Below, one piece after another: positions 30,333-39,624 of a stretch of DNA of 40,624 nucleotides. A program made the position numbers and the translations under genes. The stretch's first letter is position 1, and each line of letters begins with the position of its first letter. The stretch is from a bacterium. GTDB lineage: Bacteria; Krumholzibacteriota; Krumholzibacteriia; LZORAL124-64-63. The stretch is taken from the NCBI GenBank assembly GCA_018829565.1, contig JAHJTW010000138.1, positions 1 to 40,624 of the forward strand. Direction: 5' to 3'. The notes beneath the pieces were generated by a model, which was not told the DNA's origin, made no database searches, and saw only the letters and a list, made by a program, of their open reading frames with translations.

Positions 30333-30947
30333 TCAATCCTTCAGTTCCACCTTCAACTCCCTGCCGATGAGCCTGGCGAAAGCCATCTTCCCGATCCCCA
30401 TGGCCTCGCCGCGCGCGTACGCCTCCGAAACGTCCATCCCATGGTGCCGCACGAGATAGGCCGCCCACATGTGGCTGGCACGCCATCCCACGGTGCAGTG
30501 GACGAGGATGGTTCCTGGATGGGCGTCGACGACAGCGGCGAACGAATCCACCGCGGCGGGAGTGTAGGGGTGCTCGTCGCCTCCGAGGGGAATGGACGCG
30601 TAGACCAGTCCCAGGCTGTCCGCCAGGGCCGGTTCGTCGAAGGGAACCCGATCGCGGTTCTCGACCTCGGCGGGAGTCCGCAGGTTGATCACCGCCGTCA
30701 CGCCCCTCGACGGCATCTCCAGCATGGCGTCCCGGCCGGGCTGACCGGAGATCAGGACCCGGCCTTCCCGGTGGATCCCCCCGGTAAACCCGTTCCAGTC
30801 CCCGACTGTGTCGGGGACGGCGGCCAGGTGGAGGCCGACGGATTCCAGGCTGGAGGGAAGGAGGGAGGCCGTCCGCAGCTGGGTCCGGTTTCCGCACCCG
30901 GCCAGCGCTACAGCGGCGAAGCCGAGAATCAGCAGCATTCTTCTCAT
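30333..30947 (-). CDS. Lipoprotein with DUF442-like / dual-specificity phosphatase-like domain
   Basis: Lipobox ALAGC; 'LISGQPGRDAMLEMPSRGVTAVINLRTPAE', 'ILVHCTVGWRASHMWAAY'. Confidence 0.75.
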   Translation of the reverse strand: MRRMLLILGFAAVALAGCGNRTQLRTASLLPSSLESVGLHLAAVPDTVGDWNGFTGGIHREGRVLISGQPGRDAMLEMPSRGVTAVINLRTPAEVENRDRVPFDEPALADSLGLVYASIPLGGDEHPYTPAAVDSFAAVVDAHPGTILVHCTVGWRASHMWAAYLVRHHGMDVSEAYARGEAMGIGKMAFARLIGRELKVELKD

Positions 30948-31088
30948 CACGGTCCTTTCGGGGTCGAAGGTCGCCGCAGGAAAATTAGGGATACCCTGTA
31001 AAGTTCCAAAATCCCACCAAATTGGTCGAATATAGGGATGGCTGATATGCCACCGATCCCATCCAGGCCAACCCGAAGGGAGAATACC

Positions 31089-32849
31089 ATGAAACCAGGA
31101 ACCTTGATTCTCGGTCTCCTCATTCTGACGGCGACAGGGGTCGCCTCGGCCCAGGACCCGCCGGTCGACCCCGGGGAGTTCGGAGACGCCCCCGAAGGCG
31201 CCATCGCGTATCCCAGCCTGGGAGTCGGCGGCCTGTTCCCCACCTGCAAGGGCGGGCCCGCCGGATTCGTCTTCCACGCCAACCTCGCCCCCCTGGCCTG
31301 GTTCGGCCCGACCATGGACATCGAGATGGACGGCAACGCCGGGATCTGTCCCCCGCCCCCCTACGAGATGGACGAATGCTGGGGCCCCGCCGACGGCGAC
31401 GGCGGCCTGGTGAACGTCACCACCTACAGCATTGTCAACAACCAGGTGACGGTCTGCGGCCTGCAGGTTCCCGATCCTCTGGGGGATGCCTGCGCCATGG
31501 TCCAGTGGGGTCCGGCCATGGATACCCGGGTCACCAATTTCTCGGGCAACGATGCCCTGATCAACGTCCTGATCGACTGGAATCAGGATGGGCGCTGGGG
31601 AGGGCAGAGCCTGTGTCCCAACGGCGGCCAGGCTCTGGAGCACGTGGTGGTGAACCTGCCTGTTCCCGACGGCTATGCCGGTATGCTGTCGGGTTTGAAC
31701 CCGGGGCCGATCCAGATCGGGCCCAACAGCGGCTACGTCTGGATGCGCTTGACCATCGGCGATCCGTTTCCCATGAACCTGGACTGGGACGGCAGCTACT
31801 TTTTCGACACGGGAGAGACGGAGGATTACCTGATCGAGATCTCCGAACCAGGATCGGGCCTGGGCGCGGGCGAAATGGGGGATGCTCCCGAGGATGTCGT
31901 GGCCTACCCAACCGGGTTGATCGGGCGCTTTCCCACCTGCATCGCCACCGGGCCAGGGTCCAGCTTCATCTTTCACCGGGCCCCCATCACCAGCCACTTC
32001 GGCGACAGCGTCGACCTGGAGAGCGAGGGAAACCACGATCTATGCAGCTTCCTCGACTATGAAAACGATGAATGCCACAAGGGCGACGGGGACGGTGGCC
32101 TGCTCCGGCCCGCATCCTACACCCTCAAGGGCTCGTCCCCGTACGTCTGTTCGATCGGGCCGAAGGCCTCGCTCGGCAACCCCTGTTCGATCGGGGCCTG
32201 GGGCACCGACCTGGACATCGAGATCGACAACTCCGGCGGGCCCGACATGTACTTCAACGTCCTGGCCGACTGGAGCGGCGATGGCATGTGGGCGGGCAAC
32301 AACGTCTGTGCCGGGGGCCTCCTGGGTCGGGAGCATTTCCTGGTGGATGTCCGAGTGCCCGCAGGGTTCAACGGTCCGGCATCCCTCCTGACCCCGCCCA
32401 CCTTCGACATCGTCAGCGACGGGGGCTACCACTGGTTCCGTTTCAGCCTGACCGACGTCCCGGTTGGCCAGAACTGGACCGGCGAGGGCGTCTTCGGGGA
32501 CGGGGAGACCGAGGATTACCTCCTGTGGGTGGCCCAGCCCACCGGCGCGCCCGAGATCCCGGAGCGCGGGGCGGGTCTCGAACTCCTGCCGAACGCACCC
32601 AACCCGTTCAATCCTTCCACCGAGATCCGGTTCAGCCTGACCCGGTCGGGCCCGGTGACGGTCACGATCCACGACCTGGCCGGCCGCCTGGTCAGGACCC
32701 TGGAGCAGGGAATCCGTGAATCCGGCGAACACCGGGTCGTCTGGCATGGGGATGACGACGGCGGCCGCCGGCAGCCCTCGGGAGTGTTCTTCGTGCGGGT
32801 GGTCTCAGGTGACGATGTCCGATCTCGTAAGATCATGATGCTCAAGTAG
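31089..32849 (+). CDS. Secreted protein with two GEVED-like modules and T9SS-like CTD
   Basis: Duplicated modules beginning FGDAPEGAIAYP / MGDAPEDVVAYP and ending DTGETEDYLIEI / GDGETEDYLLWV; APNPFNPSTEIRFSLT...SRKIMMLK. Confidence 0.85.
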   Translation: MKPGTLILGLLILTATGVASAQDPPVDPGEFGDAPEGAIAYPSLGVGGLFPTCKGGPAGFVFHANLAPLAWFGPTMDIEMDGNAGICPPPPYEMDECWGPADGDGGLVNVTTYSIVNNQVTVCGLQVPDPLGDACAMVQWGPAMDTRVTNFSGNDALINVLIDWNQDGRWGGQSLCPNGGQALEHVVVNLPVPDGYAGMLSGLNPGPIQIGPNSGYVWMRLTIGDPFPMNLDWDGSYFFDTGETEDYLIEISEPGSGLGAGEMGDAPEDVVAYPTGLIGRFPTCIATGPGSSFIFHRAPITSHFGDSVDLESEGNHDLCSFLDYENDECHKGDGDGGLLRPASYTLKGSSPYVCSIGPKASLGNPCSIGAWGTDLDIEIDNSGGPDMYFNVLADWSGDGMWAGNNVCAGGLLGREHFLVDVRVPAGFNGPASLLTPPTFDIVSDGGYHWFRFSLTDVPVGQNWTGEGVFGDGETEDYLLWVAQPTGAPEIPERGAGLELLPNAPNPFNPSTEIRFSLTRSGPVTVTIHDLAGRLVRTLEQGIRESGEHRVVWHGDDDGGRRQPSGVFFVRVVSGDDVRSRKIMMLK

Positions 32850-32875
32850 ATGGCTCACCCTGATGGTGCTGGCCC

Positions 32876-32907
32876 GGCCCGGTCGCCGCCCCCCTGGCGA
32901 CCGGGCC
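32876..32907. terminator. Strong hairpin after the GEVED-like gene (GGCCCGGTCGCC-N8-GGCGACCGGGCC), no T-run
   Basis: 12-bp perfect stem. Confidence 0.5.
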
Positions 32908-32930
32908 CAATCAAAACAATACCGGATTTG

Positions 32931-32959
32931 TTGACTTTTTTCATCTGAACCCGTACGAT
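32931..32959 (+). promoter_or_regulatory. Sigma-70-like promoter TTGACT-N17-TACGAT
   Basis: Upstream of the 33038 gene. Confidence 0.5.
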
Positions 32960-33037
32960 CATGAGGATCAAGGTTTTGATTTCATCACATTGTATTGTGT
33001 ACTGTTTGCCCATTTCATGGGGACAAGGGGGTCTCTG

Positions 33038-36000
33038 ATGAAAATCGCTCATTTCGCCATGATCGGAGCCATCTGTTTCCTGGCCCCGGCGGCCGACGCG
33101 GCCGGTTTCAGGGATTTCCAGCTCCAGTCCCGACCTCCCCTCCAGGGTGGACCGGCCGACGCCGCCAAGGCCCCCGGGGACAGCACCCTGCTCATGGGTC
33201 CCTGGGGCAGTGGCGCAACCTACAACGGTCAATTCCAGACCACCGGCGGCCTGCCGGCCTGGAACGGCTGGACCAGCCGGGATTTCTCCCAGCCATTGGT
33301 GAACCGCTGGCACGCGGACACCTTCCACGCCGTCAGCGGGATGTACTCCGCCTGGTGCGGTCTGGCCGATTACCCGGCCTGCGACGTGGGCGATGAACCC
33401 GGGGGCTACGGGAACAGCTGGAAGGAAGACCTCCAGTGGAGCGGCCCCGTGACCGACTCCGGCCAGTCCTGCACCGTAGGCATCAGCGCCGTTCTCAACC
33501 ATGATACCGAACCCGGATACGACTACCTGTTCCTCGAGTGCGTTCTGGGGGACGGTTCGACGGTGCAGCTCGCATCCTGGGACGGGACCGCATCGGCGGT
33601 GCCTGTGAACGAGACTTTCACCTACCTGCCGGGGGATTATGCGGGGGCCGGCGGCGACGAGGTCGTTGTCCGCTTCCGGTTCGAATCCGATGGAGGCTGG
33701 TCCGACGAGGACTGCATCTTCCCGACCAGTGGTGCCGCCCAGATCGACGACCTGACCATCACCCTCACCAACGGCGCCGGCGCCAGCCATGATTTCGAGG
33801 ACGGGACCCTGGGACCCTTCCAGGCGCCTCCGGCGCAGGGCGTGGGGGATTTCGCCAAGATCTGGACCGGACTGAACGACTCGGATCCTTGCCGGTCGAA
33901 CTACGGTCCCCAGGTCGCCTTCATCGACGATGGGGTGATTGTCCCAGGAACGGGGGGATCCCTGTGCATCGACCATTGCTACGGGCCGAACGGGTACGTG
34001 GTCAACTCGACCGGCGGCCTGGCCGGGCCCGACGAGCACCTGGACAACGGCATTATCAGCCCCGTCATGGACTGGCCGGCCGGCCACGACGGCATGATCC
34101 TGGAATATTCCGTGTTCGAGGATGATTTCTTCTTAAAAATCAACGATGACCCCGGGATCCTGTATTCCTGGCACGTCCGGTCCACGGCATCGGTTGATCC
34201 CGCCGACCTCGAGATCGCACCCTGGGCCAATCGCAACTTCGTCCACATCAACGATGTTTTCGACGGGCGTTACGTGCGCCAGTCGTACATCATCGGCGAT
34301 CTCCTCGAACCTGGAGCGCGTTACGTCCAGGTCATGGTCAAGGCCCTGGAATTCGGGTTCTTTTACAATCAGAACGGCAACAACGCCCTGCCCGCGCCCT
34401 ATTTCGACGACGTGAGGGTCACGGCCTACGAATCGGCCGGGCCCAACCTGACCGCCAATCGCTTCAACCTGGCCCTGGACGCCTTCCCTGCCGGCGGCGC
34501 CTCGGATATGGGCGACCCGGCTTCCCTGTGGGCGCGGTTCGATGGGGGGAGGAACCTGAATGATCTATCGGCCCCGGGAGACTCGGTCGTCGTCACGGCG
34601 ATTCCCGCACGGGCCGGTGCGGCCCTGACCGGTCCTGCCTTGATGCATTACCGCCTCCTGCCCAATCCGGTCTTCGATGCTCATCGCACCAGCGGCCAGC
34701 CCCTGGCCGATTCGGTCGCCGGCATCGCCGGACAGAGCGGGAAGTTCTTCTTCGACCTTCCCGACACCGGGTTCCTGTTTCCCGGCGACGTCCTTCGCTA
34801 TTTCTTCACCGCCTCGGACGATCTCGGCGGCGTCACGGCCCACTCCATCCTGCCGGCCGACACCACCGGATTCTCTTCCGCCGACCCCGGTCTGGTCTAC
34901 GATCCGGACTTCACGGTGAGGGTTCTGCCGTCCATCAGCGAGGACCCCGGCAATCCCGGGAATTACCTGCGGCCGGACCTGCTGATCTGGAGCGACACCG
35001 AGGACGGGAAGGAATACGACCTCTGGGTGGCGACCCTGGCCCAGCTGGGTCTCCAGTGGGGGCGGGATTTCGACCTGGCGACCAGGCCCGGCGCCCAGGC
35101 CCGCATGGCGGACCGGATCAGCCTGGAACAGCTTGCCTCCTATGACGACCTGATCTACCTGACCGGGTCCACCTTCGTGGGTTTCCTGCCGGACGAGGAT
35201 GTCCTTCTCCTCGAGGACTGGTTCGCCTCCGGCGGCAAGGATCTCCTGGCCATGGGGCTGACGGTGGCCGGCAACCTGCAGGACATCTACGGCTGGGGTG
35301 ACGGTTCGGGTATCGGTCCCGCGTTCGCCCTGAACAGGCTCGGCATCAGCGATGTGGACCGGATCGTCAACGACCTGATCTTCGACCAGGATTTCCCCCA
35401 GATCGCTCCCCTGGCAGGCAATCCCGTCCTTTCCGGCGGATTCCCCCGCTGGCGGGACAACGCCCAGTGCCGGCCCGACGGCCGGATCTTCCGGAACCAC
35501 CTGAAGGGCAACGCCGTCACTCCCACCGCAGGGGCGACGGTCCTGGCGGAGTACACCACCGCCAGCGGGGGCCTGGGATCCTTCTCCTATGCGGCCGCCC
35601 TCCTGAACGAGGTCGCCGCCGACAGCAGCCGGGCGATCACCATGCCCACGACCCTGCGCCGGATCTATCCCGATCCAGACTTCGCAAAGACTGCGGCGCC
35701 CACAGCCATCCGAACCCAGGTGATCCAGGCCATCCTGACCTCCTTCGGCCGGTCATTCACCGGTGCGCCGAGTTCGGTGCCCGGCGCCGAGGCCTTTGCC
35801 GTCAGCGCCCATCCCAACCCCTTCAATCCGACGACGGCCCTCAGCTTCACCATGCCGCAAGCCGGACATCTGAGCCTGAAGGTGTTCGATCTGCGCGGCC
35901 GTCTGGTGCGGACGCTGCTGGACGAGCGGCGCGAGGCGGGGCCCGGCCGTGCGGCCTGGGACGGGCTGGATGAGGCAGGAGCCCGTGCGCCCTCGGGCGT

Positions 36001-36064
36001 GTACTTCTACGAGGCCCGCACCGCGGGTCAGGTCCAGGTCGGCAAGGTGACCATGATCAAATAG
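33038..36064 (+). CDS. Large secreted protein (1008 aa), unknown function, T9SS-like CTD
   Basis: Signal peptide MKIAHFAMIGAICFLAPAADA; CTD HPNPFNPTTALSFTMPQAG...VGKVTMIK; paralogous to the next gene. Confidence 0.85.
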   Translation: MKIAHFAMIGAICFLAPAADAAGFRDFQLQSRPPLQGGPADAAKAPGDSTLLMGPWGSGATYNGQFQTTGGLPAWNGWTSRDFSQPLVNRWHADTFHAVSGMYSAWCGLADYPACDVGDEPGGYGNSWKEDLQWSGPVTDSGQSCTVGISAVLNHDTEPGYDYLFLECVLGDGSTVQLASWDGTASAVPVNETFTYLPGDYAGAGGDEVVVRFRFESDGGWSDEDCIFPTSGAAQIDDLTITLTNGAGASHDFEDGTLGPFQAPPAQGVGDFAKIWTGLNDSDPCRSNYGPQVAFIDDGVIVPGTGGSLCIDHCYGPNGYVVNSTGGLAGPDEHLDNGIISPVMDWPAGHDGMILEYSVFEDDFFLKINDDPGILYSWHVRSTASVDPADLEIAPWANRNFVHINDVFDGRYVRQSYIIGDLLEPGARYVQVMVKALEFGFFYNQNGNNALPAPYFDDVRVTAYESAGPNLTANRFNLALDAFPAGGASDMGDPASLWARFDGGRNLNDLSAPGDSVVVTAIPARAGAALTGPALMHYRLLPNPVFDAHRTSGQPLADSVAGIAGQSGKFFFDLPDTGFLFPGDVLRYFFTASDDLGGVTAHSILPADTTGFSSADPGLVYDPDFTVRVLPSISEDPGNPGNYLRPDLLIWSDTEDGKEYDLWVATLAQLGLQWGRDFDLATRPGAQARMADRISLEQLASYDDLIYLTGSTFVGFLPDEDVLLLEDWFASGGKDLLAMGLTVAGNLQDIYGWGDGSGIGPAFALNRLGISDVDRIVNDLIFDQDFPQIAPLAGNPVLSGGFPRWRDNAQCRPDGRIFRNHLKGNAVTPTAGATVLAEYTTASGGLGSFSYAAALLNEVAADSSRAITMPTTLRRIYPDPDFAKTAAPTAIRTQVIQAILTSFGRSFTGAPSSVPGAEAFAVSAHPNPFNPTTALSFTMPQAGHLSLKVFDLRGRLVRTLLDERREAGPGRAAWDGLDEAGARAPSGVYFYEARTAGQVQVGKVTMIK
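35849..36062 (+). repeat. Copy A of a 214-bp direct repeat (CTD-coding)
   Basis: 212/214 matches with 38961-39174 by manual alignment. Confidence 0.9.
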
Positions 36065-36125
36065 TCCGGTGCAGAGGGGGTAAGCGGGGCGCCTCCGATG
36101 CACCACTGCATCAAGGGGGAAGCTG

Positions 36126-39100
36126 ATGAAAAGACTGATGACTGCACTCGTGATGATGCTCCTGATCGCCTGGCCGGTCTGCGCCCGGCCGGTCAACGGC
36201 AAGGCTGGGCATCCTGAATACACGGACCGGGCCTCCGCCTGGATCTCCTTCACGGAGGCGGATGCCGCCAAGACACAGATCGACACCATCCAGGTCTTCG
36301 GAGGCCCCGGCATCTGGGAAGGGAAGTTCGAGAACGAGTTCGGACCCGACTGGCAAGGCTGGACGCACCGGGACCTCAACGAGGCCCTCACCAACCACTG
36401 GCACGTCTCCACGTATTACGCCGCCGGTCTCAACGGCCACGGACCGGGCAATCGGGCCATGTGGTGCGGCGACAGTCTTCTGGCGGCCTGTTCTCCGTCC
36501 GACAGCGTCGGCGGCGTCGCCAGCGGCATGCTCGATGACCTGAAGTGGGAGCGTCCGGTGGCCGATCCGGGACAGGCGGTGACCGTCCGCCTGACGGGGT
36601 GGATGCACTACGACCTGGCCGATGCCGGCTGGGACTTCCTCGAGCTCTTCGTCATGCGCGGGGGGCTTCCCGAAATGCTGGGCCAGTGGACCGGGTCGGC
36701 GGAAAACGTCTATCTCGATTTCTCCACAACGATCCTGCCGGGCGAATATTCCGGATTCGACGGCGACGAGGTCCGCCTCTTCTTCCGGGTCTGGTCGGAC
36801 GGAGGGTGGGACGACCAGGACTGCCTGAGCCCCAGCCACGGGGCCTGCCAGCTCGACGACATCACCGTCAGCTTCGACGGAACGCCGGTGACCTTCGACG
36901 ACTTCGAGGAGGGAAGCCCCGTGAACTGGGGGAAGGGCGATTTCGTGGGCGTGGGAGATTTCGCAGCCCTGCGCAACAACCTGCCGGACCAGGATCCCTG
37001 TCGGGACAATCCGAGCTACCAGGTCTCTTTCATCGACGACGGCGTGGTTGTCCCCGAGACCGGCGGCACGCCGTGCATCACCTGGTGCTACGGGCCCGGC
37101 GGCTGGATCCTCAACAACGACGGCGGCAAGCTCGCGGATGATCCCAGTCAGGACTGGTTCCTGGAGAACCAGGTGGAATCCCCGCCGATTCCCTGGGCCG
37201 CTGGCCTGGAGGGGGCTCTCTTCGAGTTCGACGTCTATGTCCACGAGACCCTGTGTGCGCAATGCCCCGGCATCTTCTACGCCTGGCACGTCCGGTCCAC
37301 CGACAGCAGCGATCCGGAGGATCTGGCCCTGCAACCCTGGAAGAACCGGAACTTCGTCCACTACGGGGGGCCGGAGTACCGGCGGCACACCGAGCAGGTC
37401 GGCGATCTCCTGGTCGAAGGGGCCAGGTGGGTGCAGCTCGCCCTCGAGGTCAACGAATTGGGCTGGATATGGGGCTGGAACGGTTCGGACGGCACCCCGG
37501 CGCCCTACTTCGACAACGTCTCGCTCAAGGGCTGGGAAGGAGGACCGCAGATCCTGGTCCAGGAACGGTTCGCCTTCAAGGACGGCTGGGTCGAGACGGG
37601 TGCGCTGAACCCTGCGAATCTGAGCCTGAACAGCTGTCGTATCGACATCCCCAACGACATCAACAGCTACAGCTGGGAAGACGGGATCGCCGTCCCAGGC
37701 GACTCCATGCTGGCGGACATCACCAGCACGCGCGCGGGGGCGACGATCATGGCACCACCGATCCTGCACTGGGTGATGTCCTGCAATCCGGTCTTCGACG
37801 GGGTGCGCCCCGCTGCACCGGGTCCTGATCAGGTGGTGCGAGGATCGACCGAGGGCCGCCTGGTCCATAGCGGCGGCATTCTGGTGGAGGGCCGATGGTC
37901 CTTTGATTTGCCGGATTCGGGGTGGTTCTTCCCGGGCGATGTCCTGCATTACTACCTGACCGCGGAGGACGATTTGGCCGGTGACGTCAGGACGGCGGTC
38001 TGGCCCCCGGACACCACCAGGGTGCTCGATTTCTCGGTGCACTCCTCCTATCCGGACCAGGCCGAGATCAGGGCTCTGCCCACGGCCCTTGACGATCTGC
38101 CTGCGGGCCTGGATCAACCGTCCATGCTGGTCTGTCTCGACGGAAGCACGGGGCATGAGGCCGTGAGGATCCAGCGTGCATTGGCGGAACTGGGCTTCGT
38201 TCCAGGGTTGGATTTCGATCTATTCACCGTGCGGCCCCCGAACAACGACTTCAAGCATGGCCTGGCCTCGATTCCGCCTGCGCTGAGAGACGGGTATCGA
38301 ACCCTGGTGTATTCCTCGGGACGTCTCGGCAACAGCCTGACCGGGGACCAGCGTTACCCCGGTTCGGACGCCGTCCAGGTAGGAAACTGGCTGGCGGGTG
38401 GAAACCGAAGGGCGCTGTTCCTGGGTGAGAGCCTGGTCTATGACCTCATCGACGATACCGAGGGACAGGCCCTGGCGAGCCGGCTGGCCGTCTCTCTTAC
38501 GGATTTCGACATCTCCACTCTCAACGGAGGTATCCGGGACCTGCAGGTCACGCCGGTGGTCGGAAACGGGATCCTGCCCGACGTCGCGCGGTGGTTCGTG
38601 GACGGCGATTGTCCGGACCGCAGCGCCATCGATGCCATCACGGCCACCCCGGACGGGTTCGCGGTCGCCACCCTCGATCCCCGGGGGGGATCCGGCGGTC
38701 CCTACGCCGGCGTGGTGCTGAGGGACGACCTGGTCCTGTCCAACCGGACGGCTGTGGTTCCCCTGGACCTTTCAACCGTCCTGACTCCTGCGGAGGGATT
38801 TTTCGACGGTGTTCCCATGGCCGGACGGACCCGCTTGCTGGGCGAATTGCTGGACTGGCTGGGAGAATCGGGGTCCGGCTTCTCGGATGTTCCTGAAGCC
38901 GGAGTCTTCGCGATCAGCGCCTATCCCAACCCCTTCAACCCGACGATCGCCCTCAGCTACACCATGCCGCAAGCCGGACATCTGAGCCTGAAGGTGTTCG
39001 ATCTGCGCGGCCGGCTGGTGCGGACGCTGCTGGACGAGCGGCGCGAGGCAGGGCCCGGCCGTGCGGCCTGGGACGGGCTGGATGAGGCAGGAGCCCGTGC

Positions 39101-39176
39101 GCCCTCGGGCGTGTACTTCTACGAGGCCCGCACCGCGGGTCAGGTCCAGGTCGGCAAGGTGACCATGATCAAATGA
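36126..39176 (+). CDS. Large secreted protein (1016 aa), tandem paralog, T9SS-like CTD
   Basis: Signal peptide; shared motifs with the upstream gene (WHVRST, NRNFVH, APYFD, FFPGDVL, PPDTT/PADTT) and a nearly identical CTD. Confidence 0.85.
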   Translation: MKRLMTALVMMLLIAWPVCARPVNGKAGHPEYTDRASAWISFTEADAAKTQIDTIQVFGGPGIWEGKFENEFGPDWQGWTHRDLNEALTNHWHVSTYYAAGLNGHGPGNRAMWCGDSLLAACSPSDSVGGVASGMLDDLKWERPVADPGQAVTVRLTGWMHYDLADAGWDFLELFVMRGGLPEMLGQWTGSAENVYLDFSTTILPGEYSGFDGDEVRLFFRVWSDGGWDDQDCLSPSHGACQLDDITVSFDGTPVTFDDFEEGSPVNWGKGDFVGVGDFAALRNNLPDQDPCRDNPSYQVSFIDDGVVVPETGGTPCITWCYGPGGWILNNDGGKLADDPSQDWFLENQVESPPIPWAAGLEGALFEFDVYVHETLCAQCPGIFYAWHVRSTDSSDPEDLALQPWKNRNFVHYGGPEYRRHTEQVGDLLVEGARWVQLALEVNELGWIWGWNGSDGTPAPYFDNVSLKGWEGGPQILVQERFAFKDGWVETGALNPANLSLNSCRIDIPNDINSYSWEDGIAVPGDSMLADITSTRAGATIMAPPILHWVMSCNPVFDGVRPAAPGPDQVVRGSTEGRLVHSGGILVEGRWSFDLPDSGWFFPGDVLHYYLTAEDDLAGDVRTAVWPPDTTRVLDFSVHSSYPDQAEIRALPTALDDLPAGLDQPSMLVCLDGSTGHEAVRIQRALAELGFVPGLDFDLFTVRPPNNDFKHGLASIPPALRDGYRTLVYSSGRLGNSLTGDQRYPGSDAVQVGNWLAGGNRRALFLGESLVYDLIDDTEGQALASRLAVSLTDFDISTLNGGIRDLQVTPVVGNGILPDVARWFVDGDCPDRSAIDAITATPDGFAVATLDPRGGSGGPYAGVVLRDDLVLSNRTAVVPLDLSTVLTPAEGFFDGVPMAGRTRLLGELLDWLGESGSGFSDVPEAGVFAISAYPNPFNPTIALSYTMPQAGHLSLKVFDLRGRLVRTLLDERREAGPGRAAWDGLDEAGARAPSGVYFYEARTAGQVQVGKVTMIK
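38961..39174 (+). repeat. Copy B of the 214-bp direct repeat (CTD-coding)
   Basis: As above. Confidence 0.9.
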
Positions 39177-39206
39177 CCCCGTGCCGGAACCCCCCGGCGA
39201 CACCGA

Positions 39207-39253
39207 GGCCCGCGGCGACTCCCCAGGGGGACGGTCCGCGGGCCGTCGCTTTT
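39207..39253 (+). terminator. Intrinsic terminator after the tandem secreted genes
   Basis: GGCCCGCGG ... CCGCGGGCC (9-bp outer stem), then GTCGC-TTTT. Confidence 0.65.
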
Positions 39254-39372
39254 GGGCCATCCACATCAGGACTTTGAACGGCAACAGGTTGGGGTGCTCT
39301 TTCCCGGCGGGCCGACCCTTGCTCCTGGAGGGCGTTCGCGCACGGAAGCATTCGTTCCAAGGAGGAGCCGAC

Positions 39373-39624
39373 ATGAAGGAAAGACCGAATCACGAACCCG
39401 GATTCACCCCCGACCACCTGGCCGCCAGCCTGGAGCGGCTGGACATCAAGGAACTGGAGCAGCGCATGGAGTTCTCCCCGCTGCTGGTGGACCAGGGCCT
39501 GGCCACCGGGACCCAGGACCTGGACATGCCCTGCTGCGTCTGCAAGATCGGCGACCCGACCCAGCTGGACGAGAACGGCATGCTGCCCAATCTCAACCTG
39601 GGCATGGGGTCGGAGAACTGGTGA
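39373..39624 (+). CDS. Small Cys-rich peptide (83 aa), candidate modified-peptide precursor
   Basis: AAGGAGG SD; leader-like LERLDIKELEQRMEFSPLLVD then ...DMPCCVCKIGDPTQLDENGMLPNLNLGMGSENW; stop overlaps the next start (GTGA). Confidence 0.65.
   Translation: MKERPNHEPGFTPDHLAASLERLDIKELEQRMEFSPLLVDQGLATGTQDLDMPCCVCKIGDPTQLDENGMLPNLNLGMGSENW

Noticed and set aside
36111-38156. 681-aa minus-strand ORF
   Set aside because: Antisense to the signal-peptide/CTD-bearing secreted gene; composition typical of a shadow ORF.
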